64,000 nucleotides of DNA. Origin: Rummeliibacillus suwonensis (GTDB lineage Bacteria; Bacillota; Bacilli; Bacillales_A; Planococcaceae). A program made the translations under genes and the position numbers. The DNA lies in NCBI RefSeq assembly GCF_007896435.1, contig NZ_VCBL01000001.1, forward strand, positions 2,815,269 to 2,879,268, given 5' to 3'. Shown piece by piece: positions 26,584-35,672 of this stretch. The notes under the pieces are model-generated. The model saw nothing but the letters and a program-made list of their open reading frames with translations, was not told the origin of the DNA and made no database searches. Numbering within the stretch: the first letter of the stretch is position 1; each line of letters starts with the position of its first letter.

Positions 26584-27456
26584 TTATAATAGATTAACAG
26601 CGTTCATCTTTTCTTGTTTAGTAGTCTGAATGTAGAATTTGGCAGTAATACTTACCGAACAGTGTCCTGCAATTTTGCTAACTGTAGTTAAATCTACTCC
26701 TTTTTTCAATAGCCTTGTGCAAAAGGTGTGTCTAAACAAGTGTGGATGTATATGGAATCCTAACTCTTTTGAGATGTTGGCTAACCAATCTCTTACAGCA
26801 TCACGATGCATCTTTTTTGCTCGTTGGCTTACTAAAAGATACTCACTTTGATTAAAATTGGACTCAGAACGCTCTTCTTTTATGTACTGTTGGATTAATT
26901 GCACAACATCTTGCCTAAGACCAATCTCTCTCCATTTACCCCCTTTTCCGATGACTGTTAATTGACATGTTAGAAAGTCAACATCTACAAGTTTGATTCC
27001 AACTAGTTCGCTAACCCTTACACCCGTATATAGCAGTATATAAACAATCAGCTTGTTTCTAGTACTAACCTTATTTCGATTTTCCACGTAAAAAAGGAGT
27101 TGCTCTACCTGTTCATCTGATAAAGCATCTACTGACTCTTCACTTCCGTTAGCTATTTTAATCTTATCTCTCTTTAATTTAATGAACGTTTCATTTACTA
27201 CCCCTTTGATTCTTAGAAAATCGTTGTAAACCTTTAGACTGTTAATCTTCTTGTTAATTGTTGAAATAGCATAGTGCTCCTTTAACAGATGTTCCTTATA
27301 TCGAACAAAAGAAAAGCGTGAAAGGTTTGGAATATCCTTCGACTTTTCTTGTAAGTAAGATTGGAATCCTTTGACATCGTTTGTGTAGGACTGAATTGTC
27401 TTTACTGCCTTTCCTTCTTCTAGTAACCACTCTGTAAATTCTTCTATTAGGTTCAT
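26584..27456 (-). CDS. Tyrosine recombinase (second)
   Basis: This 290-residue integrase has the catalytic set: Arg in LLYTGVRVSELVGI near 145, Lys in VIGKGGKWREI, His-x-x-Arg in HPHLFRHTFCTRLL near 240, His in KIAGHCSVSITAKFY and Tyr in KFYIQTT. An N-terminal core-binding domain precedes it. It resembles XerC/D-type and Tn554-type recombinases but shares little with the recombinase at 22849 beyond the motifs. AAGAGGAT precedes the ATG. Two unlike recombinases in one element suggest one for integration and one for another site, or two nested elements. Confidence 0.9.
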   Translation of the reverse strand: MNLIEEFTEWLLEEGKAVKTIQSYTNDVKGFQSYLQEKSKDIPNLSRFSFVRYKEHLLKEHYAISTINKKINSLKVYNDFLRIKGVVNETFIKLKRDKIKIANGSEESVDALSDEQVEQLLFYVENRNKVSTRNKLIVYILLYTGVRVSELVGIKLVDVDFLTCQLTVIGKGGKWREIGLRQDVVQLIQQYIKEERSESNFNQSEYLLVSQRAKKMHRDAVRDWLANISKELGFHIHPHLFRHTFCTRLLKKGVDLTTVSKIAGHCSVSITAKFYIQTTKQEKMNAVNLL

Positions 27457-27496
27457 TCGTTATCATCCTCTTATTATATTTTCATTAAAAAAAGTA

Positions 27497-27520
27497 AACC
27501 CTAAACCATTAATGGTTTAG
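27497..27520 (-). terminator. Terminator of the 28-residue peptide gene
   Basis: A perfect CCTAAACC-type palindrome ends in GTTTACTTTTTTT on the minus strand, overlapping the stop codon of the peptide. Confidence 0.75.
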
Positions 27521-27603
27521 GATTCTTTTGTCTTTTCCTGTAATAGTTTTACGACTTCTGTTAAAACTGTTACTGCAATTGTTAAAATAGCTTTTGATTT
27601 CAT
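27517..27603 (-). CDS. 28-residue hydrophobic peptide
   Basis: ATG at 27603 is preceded by a strong AGGAGGGAAAAGAGT. The peptide MKSKAILTIAVTVLTEVVKL then LQEKTKES is one amphipathic or membrane-spanning helix with charged ends. The stop overlaps a perfect hairpin (CCTAAACCATTAATGGTTTAGG) followed by a T-run on the minus strand. A strong ribosome site, a terminator and repeated operator-like motifs upstream argue it is real. Size and shape recall Fst/DinQ-type toxic peptides or modulin-like peptides. No family can be assigned. Confidence 0.6.
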   Translation of the reverse strand: MKSKAILTIAVTVLTEVVKLLQEKTKES

Positions 27604-27627
27604 ACTCTTTTCCCTCCTAAAATTGAA

Positions 27628-27766
27628 ACTCACGACAGTTATATAATAATGTCGTGAGTTTTTTTGCACACAAAAATAGCCCATGCCTTGTGCCGCATGA
27701 ACTTGTCCTTTTTACTATTCTATTGATTTACTTTTGTCGTGAGATTTCGAGTAGTTTTGTCGTGAG
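27628..27766. promoter_or_regulatory. Cluster of TGTCGTGAG motifs
   Basis: Four copies of TGTCGTGAG or its complement: a 10-bp hairpin pair at 27628-27637 and 27650-27659, and direct copies at 27735-27743 and 27758-27766. The hairpin loop holds an AT-rich -10-like TTATTATATAA on the minus strand, just upstream of the peptide ribosome site. They may be operators, iterons or recombinase sites. Confidence 0.55.
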
Positions 27767-27767
27767 T

Positions 27768-28064
27768 TTAATCGTTCTCTAACTGAATTTCTCCATTCTT
27801 TAACCAAATTGTTTTGACATGGTGTTGGTTACTTTCATCGTAAACATCCATCATTAAGTAATCTTCATTACTTTTTGTTAAGTAACTAATGGCTGTTACC
27901 ATGCAAACTTTCGGTAATGTTTTAAACTCTTCTTCTGTAAAGAATCGCTCGTCCATTTCAGACTTAAAAAAACTAATAGTCTCGTAACCAATGGAATCCA
28001 AGGTCACTTGTTCAGTTGTTCTTAGTGCCATTCCTTTTAAAAATCGCTCGTAGCTGTATGTCAT
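27768..28064 (-). CDS. Small mobile-element protein, unknown
   Basis: This 98-residue acidic protein has alternating strands and helices (SYERFLKGMALRTTEQVTLD at the start, DYLMMDVYDESNQHHVKTIW near 75). No family recognised. AAAGGAG precedes the ATG, and it lies 14 bases after the 100-residue protein, so they form an operon. Its stop directly abuts a TGTCGTGAG motif. Confidence 0.55.
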   Translation of the reverse strand: MTYSYERFLKGMALRTTEQVTLDSIGYETISFFKSEMDERFFTEEEFKTLPKVCMVTAISYLTKSNEDYLMMDVYDESNQHHVKTIWLKNGEIQLEND

Positions 28065-28078
28065 GTGTTAATGCTCCT

Positions 28079-28381
28079 TTACTTGTAGGTTTCGTAGGCA
28101 ATTACTTCATCATTCTTCTTCCACAGTTCAAACAAAACACCCGTTTCTTTGCAGATGAAATATACTTCCCAATGATTACCTCTAATATCATCATGTGCAC
28201 AAGAGTAGGCACTAGTTGCTAGTTTTAAATTCCATTTATTCTCCATTAAATGCATGTACCGTTCTAGGTCTGGATGCTTTAAATCAATGACGTTAATTTC
28301 TACATTTGATGCTTGTGGGTACACATGAAATACCTGTCTTAGTTGCTTCGTAAACCATTCTTTCACAAAAATCTCTTCCAT
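28079..28381 (-). CDS. Small mobile-element protein, unknown
   Basis: This 100-residue protein contains FVKEWFTKQLRQVF near its start and YSCAHDDIRGNHWEVYFICKE near residue 60. No family recognised. AAAAGGAG precedes the ATG. A short basic frame ends just inside its start, and the 98-residue protein follows, suggesting a three-gene transcription unit at the upstream end of the module. Confidence 0.55.
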   Translation of the reverse strand: MEEIFVKEWFTKQLRQVFHVYPQASNVEINVIDLKHPDLERYMHLMENKWNLKLATSAYSCAHDDIRGNHWEVYFICKETGVLFELWKKNDEVIAYETYK

Positions 28382-28509
28382 TTGGATTCTCCTTTTCTAT
28401 TAAAACCTTGAATTAGACTTGTAAAACGATTACTTTTAGAACTCCTAACTTTCTTAGGCTCGTTTAAAGGTAATCGCTTTTTAGGTACTGTATGTTTCTT
28501 TGAGAGCAC
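28363..28509 (-). CDS. Possible 48-residue basic protein
   Basis: From GTG 28509, with AGGAGG 12 bases upstream, the frame reads SKKHTVPKKRLPLNEPKKVR, then SSKSNRFTSLIQGF. It is strongly basic, as small DNA- or RNA-binding proteins are. It overlaps the next gene by 19 bases. The spacing is long, and two shorter frames with nearer ATG codons compete for the same ribosome site. Confidence 0.35.
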   Translation of the reverse strand: MLSKKHTVPKKRLPLNEPKKVRSSKSNRFTSLIQGFNRKGESKWKRFL

Positions 28510-28536
28510 TCATTCATATTCCCTCCTAACGAAAAA

Positions 28537-28564
28537 AGCTCACATGTACAAGTACATGAGAGCT
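28537..28564 (-). terminator. Hairpin with T-run upstream of the module operon
   Basis: AGCTCTCATGTAC pairs with GTACATGTGAGCT (12 of 13) and is followed by TTTTTTCG on the minus strand, 20 bases before the AGGAGG of the first module gene. It may be an attenuator, or mark the element's end. Confidence 0.6.
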
Positions 28565-28623
28565 AGAATTCAAGATAATAATATATATTTAAAAAGAGAA
28601 TCCAAACGCTATAAAACAAAAAA

Positions 28624-28651
28624 ACTCCCATCTTCCGAAGAAGATAGGAGT
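28624..28651 (-). terminator. Terminator of the intact S-layer-type gene
   Basis: ACTCCTATCTTC and ACTCCCATCTTC-type arms around CGA, followed by seven T on the minus strand. It is paired with a near-identical terminator after the truncated paralogue. Confidence 0.88.
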
Positions 28652-28704
28652 CTTTGAATCCGTTCGCCCAATAAGGTAAGGGGTGGATTTAATAATCTGG
28701 TAGA

Positions 28705-31419
28705 TTATTTTGAAGCAGAAGCTGTTAATCCAGCTTTAGCAACGTTACCAGCTGCATCAGCTGTAGTATTACCAGTACCTAGAACTTTTACAGATACTTT
28801 AGCAATTGTACCAGCTAAGATATCTTTACCTGCAGTATATGTTTTATCGCCATCAACATCGATATAATTACCTGCAGTTGCATCATTTTCATAATTGAAT
28901 GTAGCTACAATGTTACCAGCATCTGAACCAGTACCAGCAGTGAATGTGTAAGCTGTAGTTGGAATTAGAGTATCATTAACTTTAACTTCATAACCTGCTT
29001 CAGCACCAAGAGTTGAAATATTTTCATTGAAATCTAATGTGAATGAACCGTTTGTATTCCAAACAACTTTGTTTAGTTGTGGAGCAATGTTATCTTTTAC
29101 ATTAGCGAAACCAACGAATGCTGATAATGCAGAACCATCAGCTGCTTTTACATTGTTAACAGTAAATACAGCATTTGAATCTGTTTTTGCAACAAAATCA
29201 GAAGGTAATGTAATTGTTACTACTTTACGAGCAGAGTCAATATCAATATTTGTATCAGCTGGAAGAGCTTGACCAGCTAAAGTATAGTTTGCTGGGTTAT
29301 TAGCAGCAGTTGCACCGAAGTCACCTATAACTTCTTTAGCAAAAGTGATTTTGATAGTATTTTGAGTAGTAGTATCTAAATCGCCTTGTACTAATTTGAA
29401 AGCAGAACCTGCTTTATCAAATGCTACTGTTTTAGAAAATGCAGTTGAATCATTTGCAGTTAAAGCAGTATCTTGTACAAATGCTTTACCAAATGCAAAG
29501 TTATATTTATTTCCTTGTGCAGCTGCTTTTACTCCAATTTCAACAGTTTTCTTATCATCAGATAATTTAATAGCTGTAGCATCTAATAAATCAGTAACTG
29601 TTGCAGTTGTACCAGTACTTGCATCTTTAGCAGAAATACCAGATAAATCAGTAGGTGCAGCTTTTAACTCTTCACTGAAAGTAACTTTTAGAGTTTTAGC
29701 ATTACCATTTGCATCATTTTCTACAACAACATTAGAAGCAGTTGGAGCAGTTACATCTTTTGTTAAAGTTACTGCTTTAGTTGTTGTTGAAACTTTATTT
29801 CCTAGTGCATCTTTAGCAGCATCATCAACAACTACTGTTAATGAACGTGAAGCAGCATTATCATAAAGTGTTGTACCGTTAATTGTAACTAAGAATTTTG
29901 TTTTACTTGTACCAACTTGAGTTACTGTAGAACCCACTGTGCCAAGTTTTTCATCAAGAACTTTAACAGCACCTGCTACAGTACTTACAGTCATATCTTT
30001 ATCGAAAGTTAATAGAATAGCATGGTCACCACTTGCTACTGTTGTTGCAACTGGAGCTACGGTATCTTGATTTACTGTGAATGTTTTAGTTTGTAATGGA
30101 GTTACATTATTATTGTAGTCAGTTGCATTAAGAACTTCTACTTTGTGTTCTGAAGATGTGCTTAATGATAAACCATTGAATGTTAATTCATCAGTACCAG
30201 TACCACTAGCTGCTGAGTAAACTGTTCCATCAATTTTAACAACAGCAGCTGAAACTGGTTCAGAGAATTTTACTTTTGCAGAAGTTGCAATAGTAGCATT
30301 TGTGTTTGCAGTTACTGATTCTACAGTTGGAGCAACTTTATCAGAAATTGAGAATGCTTTAGAGAATTCTTCAATACTTTCTTTACCAGTAGTTTTTACT
30401 GCTTTAGTTGCACTTAAAGTGTATGCACCATCAAAAATTTCACCAGTGCCAAGTGTAATTACTAATGTTTTAGCATCTGTAAATTCACCAGTTGCATTTG
30501 CAGCAGTTACTGTAGCAGTAGAATTTGAAGCTGATTCTTTAAAAGTAATAGTACCTGCTACTAATTTTGAATTTGAATCAAGAACAGTATCTTCATCGAT
30601 TGATTTGTTAAATGTAACTTTAACTTGTTTAGCGTTAATCGCTTCTACCGATTTAACTTTAGCGCCAACTTCAACACCGTTTTCGAATGCTTTTTCAACA
30701 CCGTTATCATCATAAGTACCATCAGCTAGATCAGCATCGTAGTAATATTTGTCTTCATATTTTTCTAAACCTTTGTTAAGATCTGCATCTTTGTAAAGTT
30801 TACCGTCTTTAAGTGCATAACCTACGTTAAGTACACCGTCTTTATAAAGTTTTTCTTTGTAAAGATCAAGGCCTGTTTCAAGAACACCTTTGTTGTAAAG
30901 TTTTTCTTTGTAAAGACCAGTTACTAATTTACCGTTAGTGTAAACTTTGGCTTTGTATTCGCCTTCGACACGTTTACCATTGTAGTAAGTGTAACCGTAT
31001 TTTGTTGTACCAGTGTAACGTTTACCATCTACATAAAGGTTACCGTATTTTGTTTTACCATTGAAACGTTTACCGTTTACATAGTAATAACCATATTTTG
31101 TTGTACCTGTGAAACGTTTACCGTTTACATAGTAGTAACCGTATTTTGTTTTACCAGTGAATTTTTTACCTTTCACATAGTAAACACCTGAAGAAGTTTT
31201 GCCAGTGAATTTTTTACCGTTTTTATAAAGTTTACCTTTATAAGTTTTGTAACCTTTCACCGCTTTGTTAGTTTTTGCGTTTACAAGTGTACCGTTCTTG
31301 TTCACTTTGTAAGTAGTTTTTGCTGAAGCATCCGCGCCAGGTACTACTACAGCAGTAGTTAGTACAGAAGCACCAAGTACAGCCGCTGTTGCTGATTTAA
31401 CAAATTTGAAATTTGCCAT
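28705..31419 (-). CDS. S-layer-type surface protein with N-terminal wall-repeat region
   Basis: This 904-residue protein has a signal peptide (first 33 residues, ending ASA). Residues 35-250 carry about ten short Tyr/Lys/Gly repeats such as YGYYYVNGKRFTGTTK and LYKDGVLNVG, probably for wall attachment. From about 260 (AINAKQVKVTFNKSIDEDTV) there are tandem Ig-like domains, each announced by segments like DKVAPTVESV or VTLTKDVTAPTASN. No SLH domain is present. GGGAGG precedes the ATG and the leader has a stable hairpin, as in highly expressed S-layer mRNAs. Composition (Thr, Ala, Val, Lys, almost no Cys or Trp) fits an S-layer. The truncated paralogue at 18121 shares its 3' part. Confidence 0.78.
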   Translation of the reverse strand: MANFKFVKSATAAVLGASVLTTAVVVPGADASAKTTYKVNKNGTLVNAKTNKAVKGYKTYKGKLYKNGKKFTGKTSSGVYYVKGKKFTGKTKYGYYYVNGKRFTGTTKYGYYYVNGKRFNGKTKYGNLYVDGKRYTGTTKYGYTYYNGKRVEGEYKAKVYTNGKLVTGLYKEKLYNKGVLETGLDLYKEKLYKDGVLNVGYALKDGKLYKDADLNKGLEKYEDKYYYDADLADGTYDDNGVEKAFENGVEVGAKVKSVEAINAKQVKVTFNKSIDEDTVLDSNSKLVAGTITFKESASNSTATVTAANATGEFTDAKTLVITLGTGEIFDGAYTLSATKAVKTTGKESIEEFSKAFSISDKVAPTVESVTANTNATIATSAKVKFSEPVSAAVVKIDGTVYSAASGTGTDELTFNGLSLSTSSEHKVEVLNATDYNNNVTPLQTKTFTVNQDTVAPVATTVASGDHAILLTFDKDMTVSTVAGAVKVLDEKLGTVGSTVTQVGTSKTKFLVTINGTTLYDNAASRSLTVVVDDAAKDALGNKVSTTTKAVTLTKDVTAPTASNVVVENDANGNAKTLKVTFSEELKAAPTDLSGISAKDASTGTTATVTDLLDATAIKLSDDKKTVEIGVKAAAQGNKYNFAFGKAFVQDTALTANDSTAFSKTVAFDKAGSAFKLVQGDLDTTTQNTIKITFAKEVIGDFGATAANNPANYTLAGQALPADTNIDIDSARKVVTITLPSDFVAKTDSNAVFTVNNVKAADGSALSAFVGFANVKDNIAPQLNKVVWNTNGSFTLDFNENISTLGAEAGYEVKVNDTLIPTTAYTFTAGTGSDAGNIVATFNYENDATAGNYIDVDGDKTYTAGKDILAGTIAKVSVKVLGTGNTTADAAGNVAKAGLTASASK

Positions 31420-31443
31420 GAATAAAAATCCTCCCTTATGAAT

Positions 31444-31486
31444 ATGATTAGCATTTTGCTGGTTATAAGTTTCATCAGCTAATCAT
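31444..31486 (-). promoter_or_regulatory. Leader hairpin of the S-layer-type gene
   Basis: ATGATTAGC and GCTAATCAT form a perfect 9-bp stem, with further pairing inside (CTGATG/ CAGC), about 10 bases upstream of GGGAGG. 5' hairpins of this kind stabilise abundant mRNAs. This role is inferred. Confidence 0.55.
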
Positions 31487-31499
31487 GCTTAGCCTAATT

Positions 31500-32390
31500 A
31501 TCGACTATCAGAGGGAGAATTTCCACCTTTTTTTCTGTAAAATTATTGAACATAGTAATCCGAATATCATATTTTTATAAAATAATCAAAAAAATATTAT
31601 CCAATATTTTCATTTATGATTTTTTATTACAAAATAAATGATATTTTTATCATCATGACTTTATTAATAGTTATAAAGTATCATTTTATAGATTAGCAAT
31701 TTGCTATTTTTGAGTGTTTTTTACATCAAATAACTTTGTAATATTTATATAAAAATGAAATATACGCATTCTTTTAAAGCCGTAGAATGATCCTTACTTT
31801 TTCTGCTATTTATTTTGAGTTTCTTCCTTTATATATAGCTATTTTTTACATACTATTATTTTTACCACTTTTTTTATCCTTGATTTTCAAGCATACCATC
31901 TTTTGGTACGACTGTTACAAATGTTACGAAAACAATGAAGTTTGTAATAAAATAGCATATCGTGTTGAAGTGTCTTTCTCCTTTTTGTTAAATTTCTCTT
32001 GTATAACTTTTTTTATGTCCTGATAAGTGCTAAATATGTGTAAAAATTTGCGATTACTTTTCAATAGTTTAGAAAAATCATTTTAATTGAGGTTACTAAT
32101 AAGAGATTTTGAGGGGAAATTGATATAAATCTTTTTTACAGCTATTTTTAAAAAGCTAGTTTTGCCACCTATATGGGGGAATTCACGTTCATTTCAAAGA
32201 ATCAGCATTTGATGGCTAATAGATTCTTGCTCTTTTTTGAATTATATTTTTAGTAATTTAGATTACTTTTTTGTTGCCGCTTCTTTTAGACTAGTGATTT
32301 CGAAGGGGATTTGCTCTTATAATGAATTGTGTCTTTGGTTTGAGGAATTTTGTTATGATCATCTAGATTCGTTTGGCATAATCGAGAAGG
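31500..32390. other. Long AT-rich intergenic region
   Basis: About 0.9 kb without a convincing gene between the S-layer-type gene and the next surface gene. The promoter of the S-layer-type gene must lie in the first 200 bases. The frame at 31787-32023 is a Phe/Leu/Tyr-rich translation of AT-rich DNA without a ribosome site. Confidence 0.6.
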
Positions 32391-32430
32391 AAAACAGCAC
32401 ACGCTATTCAAAATTGCTGTGTGCTGTTTT
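32391..32430 (-). terminator. Terminator of the large surface protein gene
   Basis: AAAACAGCACAC pairs perfectly with GTGTGCTGTTTT across a 16-base loop, 15 bases after the stop of the 32445 gene. Confidence 0.85.
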
Positions 32431-32444
32431 GCTTGAAAAGCTGA

Positions 32445-35090
32445 CTATGGCTGTGGTTGTTCTGTTGTTAAGGTTGAAAAGAAATCAGTTGCGTTTGTAC
32501 CAGTTACTGTTACTTTTCCTTGAGTGGTATTTGCCTTTAACTCAAAAGTATCGCCATTTGCTACTGCTGTAATTGCTACATTGGCCGTTTGGAGTTGGCT
32601 GTTTAGATATGTTACAAGATTTTCCATACTATTAAATTTACGAGTTAGCTGAATCGTTGCTGTATTCGTCCCATCGCTTACTGTGAACATACGATTTTTT
32701 GAATAATCAGTAGGTGTGCTAGTATACGTTGGCTGTTCAAAGAAGTAATTCCAATCTGGTCCACTCAATGTAATTTGATCACCTGTTTTGAATGCAGTGA
32801 GATAGAAAGTATCGCTAAATCCAAACGCTCCAAATGGTCTTTCCATAAGTGAAATACCATTTGCATTACAATAATCCTGTATTGTGCTATCGATAGCGGA
32901 TGCTACGACCTGCGCAATCGTAAATGTCTGTTCTCCGTTAAAAGTCGGGATATTCCAATATAGATTGATTGGGATCGTTACTTGACCGTTAGAAATACTA
33001 AATTGCTTTGGATTGTCTCCAAAATTGGAGGTTGTCATTGTTTTGCTCGTTGCTTGTGCTTGTGTGCCATTGATCGTAGCAAAATCTAAATTTGGAATGG
33101 TTTTGCTGACTAATTTAGGCGTGCTTAGCGTTGTACCTTGTATTGATATCGTTTGAGCTTGTACATTGTTATATTGATCTTTCGCTGCCATATAAATCGT
33201 ATACAAAGTTGCTGGATTAAGGTTTGGAATGGTGAAAACTTGAGGGGTAAACCCTTCATTTACAGACCATTGTCCTTTCCATGCAGCTTCTTGCCCATTG
33301 CCATCTTTCCCATCTATTATTTGTTGAACACTTGGTGGCGTATTAATGTCTGCATTAGGCACTGCAACGTAATAGATTGTGCCCTTTTCGTTTAGTATTG
33401 ACGTAGCGCTTATTTGATCTGTAGTTGTATTTGTCACACTCGGTAGCGGTGGCATAAACACAGGAGCTACTGTATCCACTACATTTACTGGTATTGTTAG
33501 AGATGATATACCTCCTTTACCATCGTTTGCTGTGATAGTAATGTTGTCAGTACTAATATTAGGTCCCCCTGACAACGATATACTGCTCCCATTTATAATG
33601 CCACTTATATTAGTATTTGTTGAAGAAAATGTATACTGTAAACTGTCTTCATCAGGATCATTAAAATAATCGGTTAAGTTTATATTAACTCCAGCACCTG
33701 ATCTTTCGAGAATGATCATACTTGGGTCAGGTTCAATAATTGTAGGTGGTTGATTTGCTGCTACAGCAGGTGTTGTTGGGCTACTTGTAACTGTTTGACC
33801 TTCTCCTTTAGCATTTTTAGGTGTTACTTTTACTGTGATGGTTTTACCAATTTCGGATGCAGTGAGTTGATAAGTTTTGTTTGTGGCTCCTTGAATCGCT
33901 GTTCCATTTGCATACCATTGAATCGTAGTACCATGGTCTTCGTCATTTTCTGCATCTTGGTAGTCATAGCTTACTGTTAGGGTTTGTCCTTCTTTTACTG
34001 TGCCTGTGATGGTTACGTTGCTTGCTATCGGCGGTGTATCGACTTTGACTGGCGGAGGGTTCCAGCTTCCTCCACTGTTTGATGTTGTCTCTTCCCCATC
34101 AGTGACCGTAATGGTTCGTCCATCTGGAGTTGTAATGGTGCCAGATGCTAAAGTTGAACCATTGTACCATTTTCCTCCAACATACATGATGCCTTCGTTT
34201 AATGTTTCCCCATTGTAGAGTGCACCGTTGAATAAGATAAATCCTTTGTTCAATTGTGAGCCATAATATAATTTATCTTTGTATAGGATAAGTGCTTTAT
34301 TTTCGGAAGGACCGTTATATAATTTATCTTTAAACAAAATTAGACCTTTATTCGGTGCTGAGTCATTGTACAATGTCCCTTTATAAAAGATTAAGCCCTT
34401 GTTCGTTTCTGTACCATTATAGAGTCTGCCTTGATAAAGGACTAACCCTTTATTTGCCAAGGAGCCGTTGTATAATTTTCCTTTATATAACGTTCGACCT
34501 TTATTCAAGGAATAGCCATTATATAGCTTATTTTTATAGAGAATTGACTGCTTGTTAAGTGATGGTCCATTATAGAGTTTCTTTTGAAATAAATACAGAC
34601 CACTATTGATTTTACCATTTACAAATAGCTGATTCGATGATGTTTTGATTCCTGTTAATGGTCTACCCTTTTCATACCACTTTCGATTTTTACCGATTCC
34701 ATACCATGTAGCGACTGCTACTTTTCCGCTGATAAACAGTCTACCTGTATTTTTGCCGAAACCGGTTAATGGTCTGCCGTTTTCATACCATTTTCGGTTT
34801 TTGCCGGTTCCGTACCATGAAGTTGCTTTTTTACCAGATAAATAAAGGATCGTTTTATAAATCCCTGTTAATGGCTTACCATCTTTGTATAGTTTTCCTT
34901 TGTATGTTACTACACCTTTTTTTAGTTTTTTTGTTGATTTGGAAATTAGCCTTCCTTTTGAAACTTTTAAATCTGATGACTTTGCTACGGCTGTTGTGGC
35001 TGGAAATAGTGTGGATGTATTGCTCAATAACGCAGCTACTAACGCAATAGATGTGAGTGGTTTGACGAATTTTAAATGATAATTTTCCAT
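32445..35090 (-). CDS. Large secreted surface protein with LYNG/NKG repeats and Ig-like domains
   Basis: The preferred start is ATG 35090, because AGGAGGTG lies 5 bases upstream; an earlier in-frame ATG at 35111 would overlap that site. A signal peptide covers the first 40 residues (ending AVA). Residues 60-170 hold WYGTGKNRKWYENGRPLTG-type repeats. Residues 180-320 hold about nine repeats of LYNG...NKGLILYKGK type. A Pro-rich linker (SWNPPPVKVDTPP) leads to Ig/cadherin-like domains, including DYFNDPDEDSLQYTFSS, a Ca-binding-looking segment. The C-terminus is an unknown beta domain. There is no LPXTG or SLH motif, so retention is probably through the repeats, which resemble those of the S-layer-type protein. 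Confidence 0.75.
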   Translation of the reverse strand: MENYHLKFVKPLTSIALVAALLSNTSTLFPATTAVAKSSDLKVSKGRLISKSTKKLKKGVVTYKGKLYKDGKPLTGIYKTILYLSGKKATSWYGTGKNRKWYENGRPLTGFGKNTGRLFISGKVAVATWYGIGKNRKWYEKGRPLTGIKTSSNQLFVNGKINSGLYLFQKKLYNGPSLNKQSILYKNKLYNGYSLNKGRTLYKGKLYNGSLANKGLVLYQGRLYNGTETNKGLIFYKGTLYNDSAPNKGLILFKDKLYNGPSENKALILYKDKLYYGSQLNKGFILFNGALYNGETLNEGIMYVGGKWYNGSTLASGTITTPDGRTITVTDGEETTSNSGGSWNPPPVKVDTPPIASNVTITGTVKEGQTLTVSYDYQDAENDEDHGTTIQWYANGTAIQGATNKTYQLTASEIGKTITVKVTPKNAKGEGQTVTSSPTTPAVAANQPPTIIEPDPSMIILERSGAGVNINLTDYFNDPDEDSLQYTFSSTNTNISGIINGSSISLSGGPNISTDNITITANDGKGGISSLTIPVNVVDTVAPVFMPPLPSVTNTTTDQISATSILNEKGTIYYVAVPNADINTPPSVQQIIDGKDGNGQEAAWKGQWSVNEGFTPQVFTIPNLNPATLYTIYMAAKDQYNNVQAQTISIQGTTLSTPKLVSKTIPNLDFATINGTQAQATSKTMTTSNFGDNPKQFSISNGQVTIPINLYWNIPTFNGEQTFTIAQVVASAIDSTIQDYCNANGISLMERPFGAFGFSDTFYLTAFKTGDQITLSGPDWNYFFEQPTYTSTPTDYSKNRMFTVSDGTNTATIQLTRKFNSMENLVTYLNSQLQTANVAITAVANGDTFELKANTTQGKVTVTGTNATDFFSTLTTEQPQP

Positions 35091-35109
35091 ATAGCACCTC
35101 CTACTTTTC

Positions 35110-35665
35110 AATTAGTATTGATATCAAAAATTCAGACCTATGATGTTTTATACCATTTATATTGAAAATATAATATAGTATTTTTTTGATATTATTGTTC
35201 TTTATTTTGGATTAAATATTGAAAAATAAAGATATTAATGTTTTTATATGTAAATACGTTCTAAATAGTAATAATCTATTATTTTTGTTTATAAAGATAG
35301 TTGAAAGTATTCAAGATATCATATGTTAACTATTTTTATTAATTGGTTGTCATTTTTGAATGGGAGGATGAAGTGATAGGCTTATTGGTCAATTTTGGTC
35401 AAAAGTATTTCTTTTGGGATGAGTTATTATAGATATATTGAATTGTTTCGATGAGTTTATTGGGTGCTTTTTTAGGGATTTTTCCAATTAGCTTAGAGTT
35501 AAAGGTATTAGCACTTTTCGACAGATTATTTGCTCTTACTAGGGACCTATCTGTTCTTTTTCGAATTGTATTTGCTCTTTCAACACTTAGCTCTTTTTCG
35601 TGGCAGAGATTCGTGATTTTCCCTGTGTTATTGAATCAGCATGAAAGTTTAGACTTTTTCTAGGA
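35110..35665. other. Intergenic region
   Basis: AT-rich, holding the promoter region of the 32445 gene. A plus-strand frame at 35451-35663 has no ribosome site and no family, so I do not call it. Confidence 0.55.
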
Positions 35666-35672
35666 AGAAAAA

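Noticed and set aside
31787-32023. 78-residue Phe/Leu-rich frame upstream of the S-layer-type gene
   Set aside because: Looks like a membrane protein only because the DNA is T-rich; there is no ribosome site.
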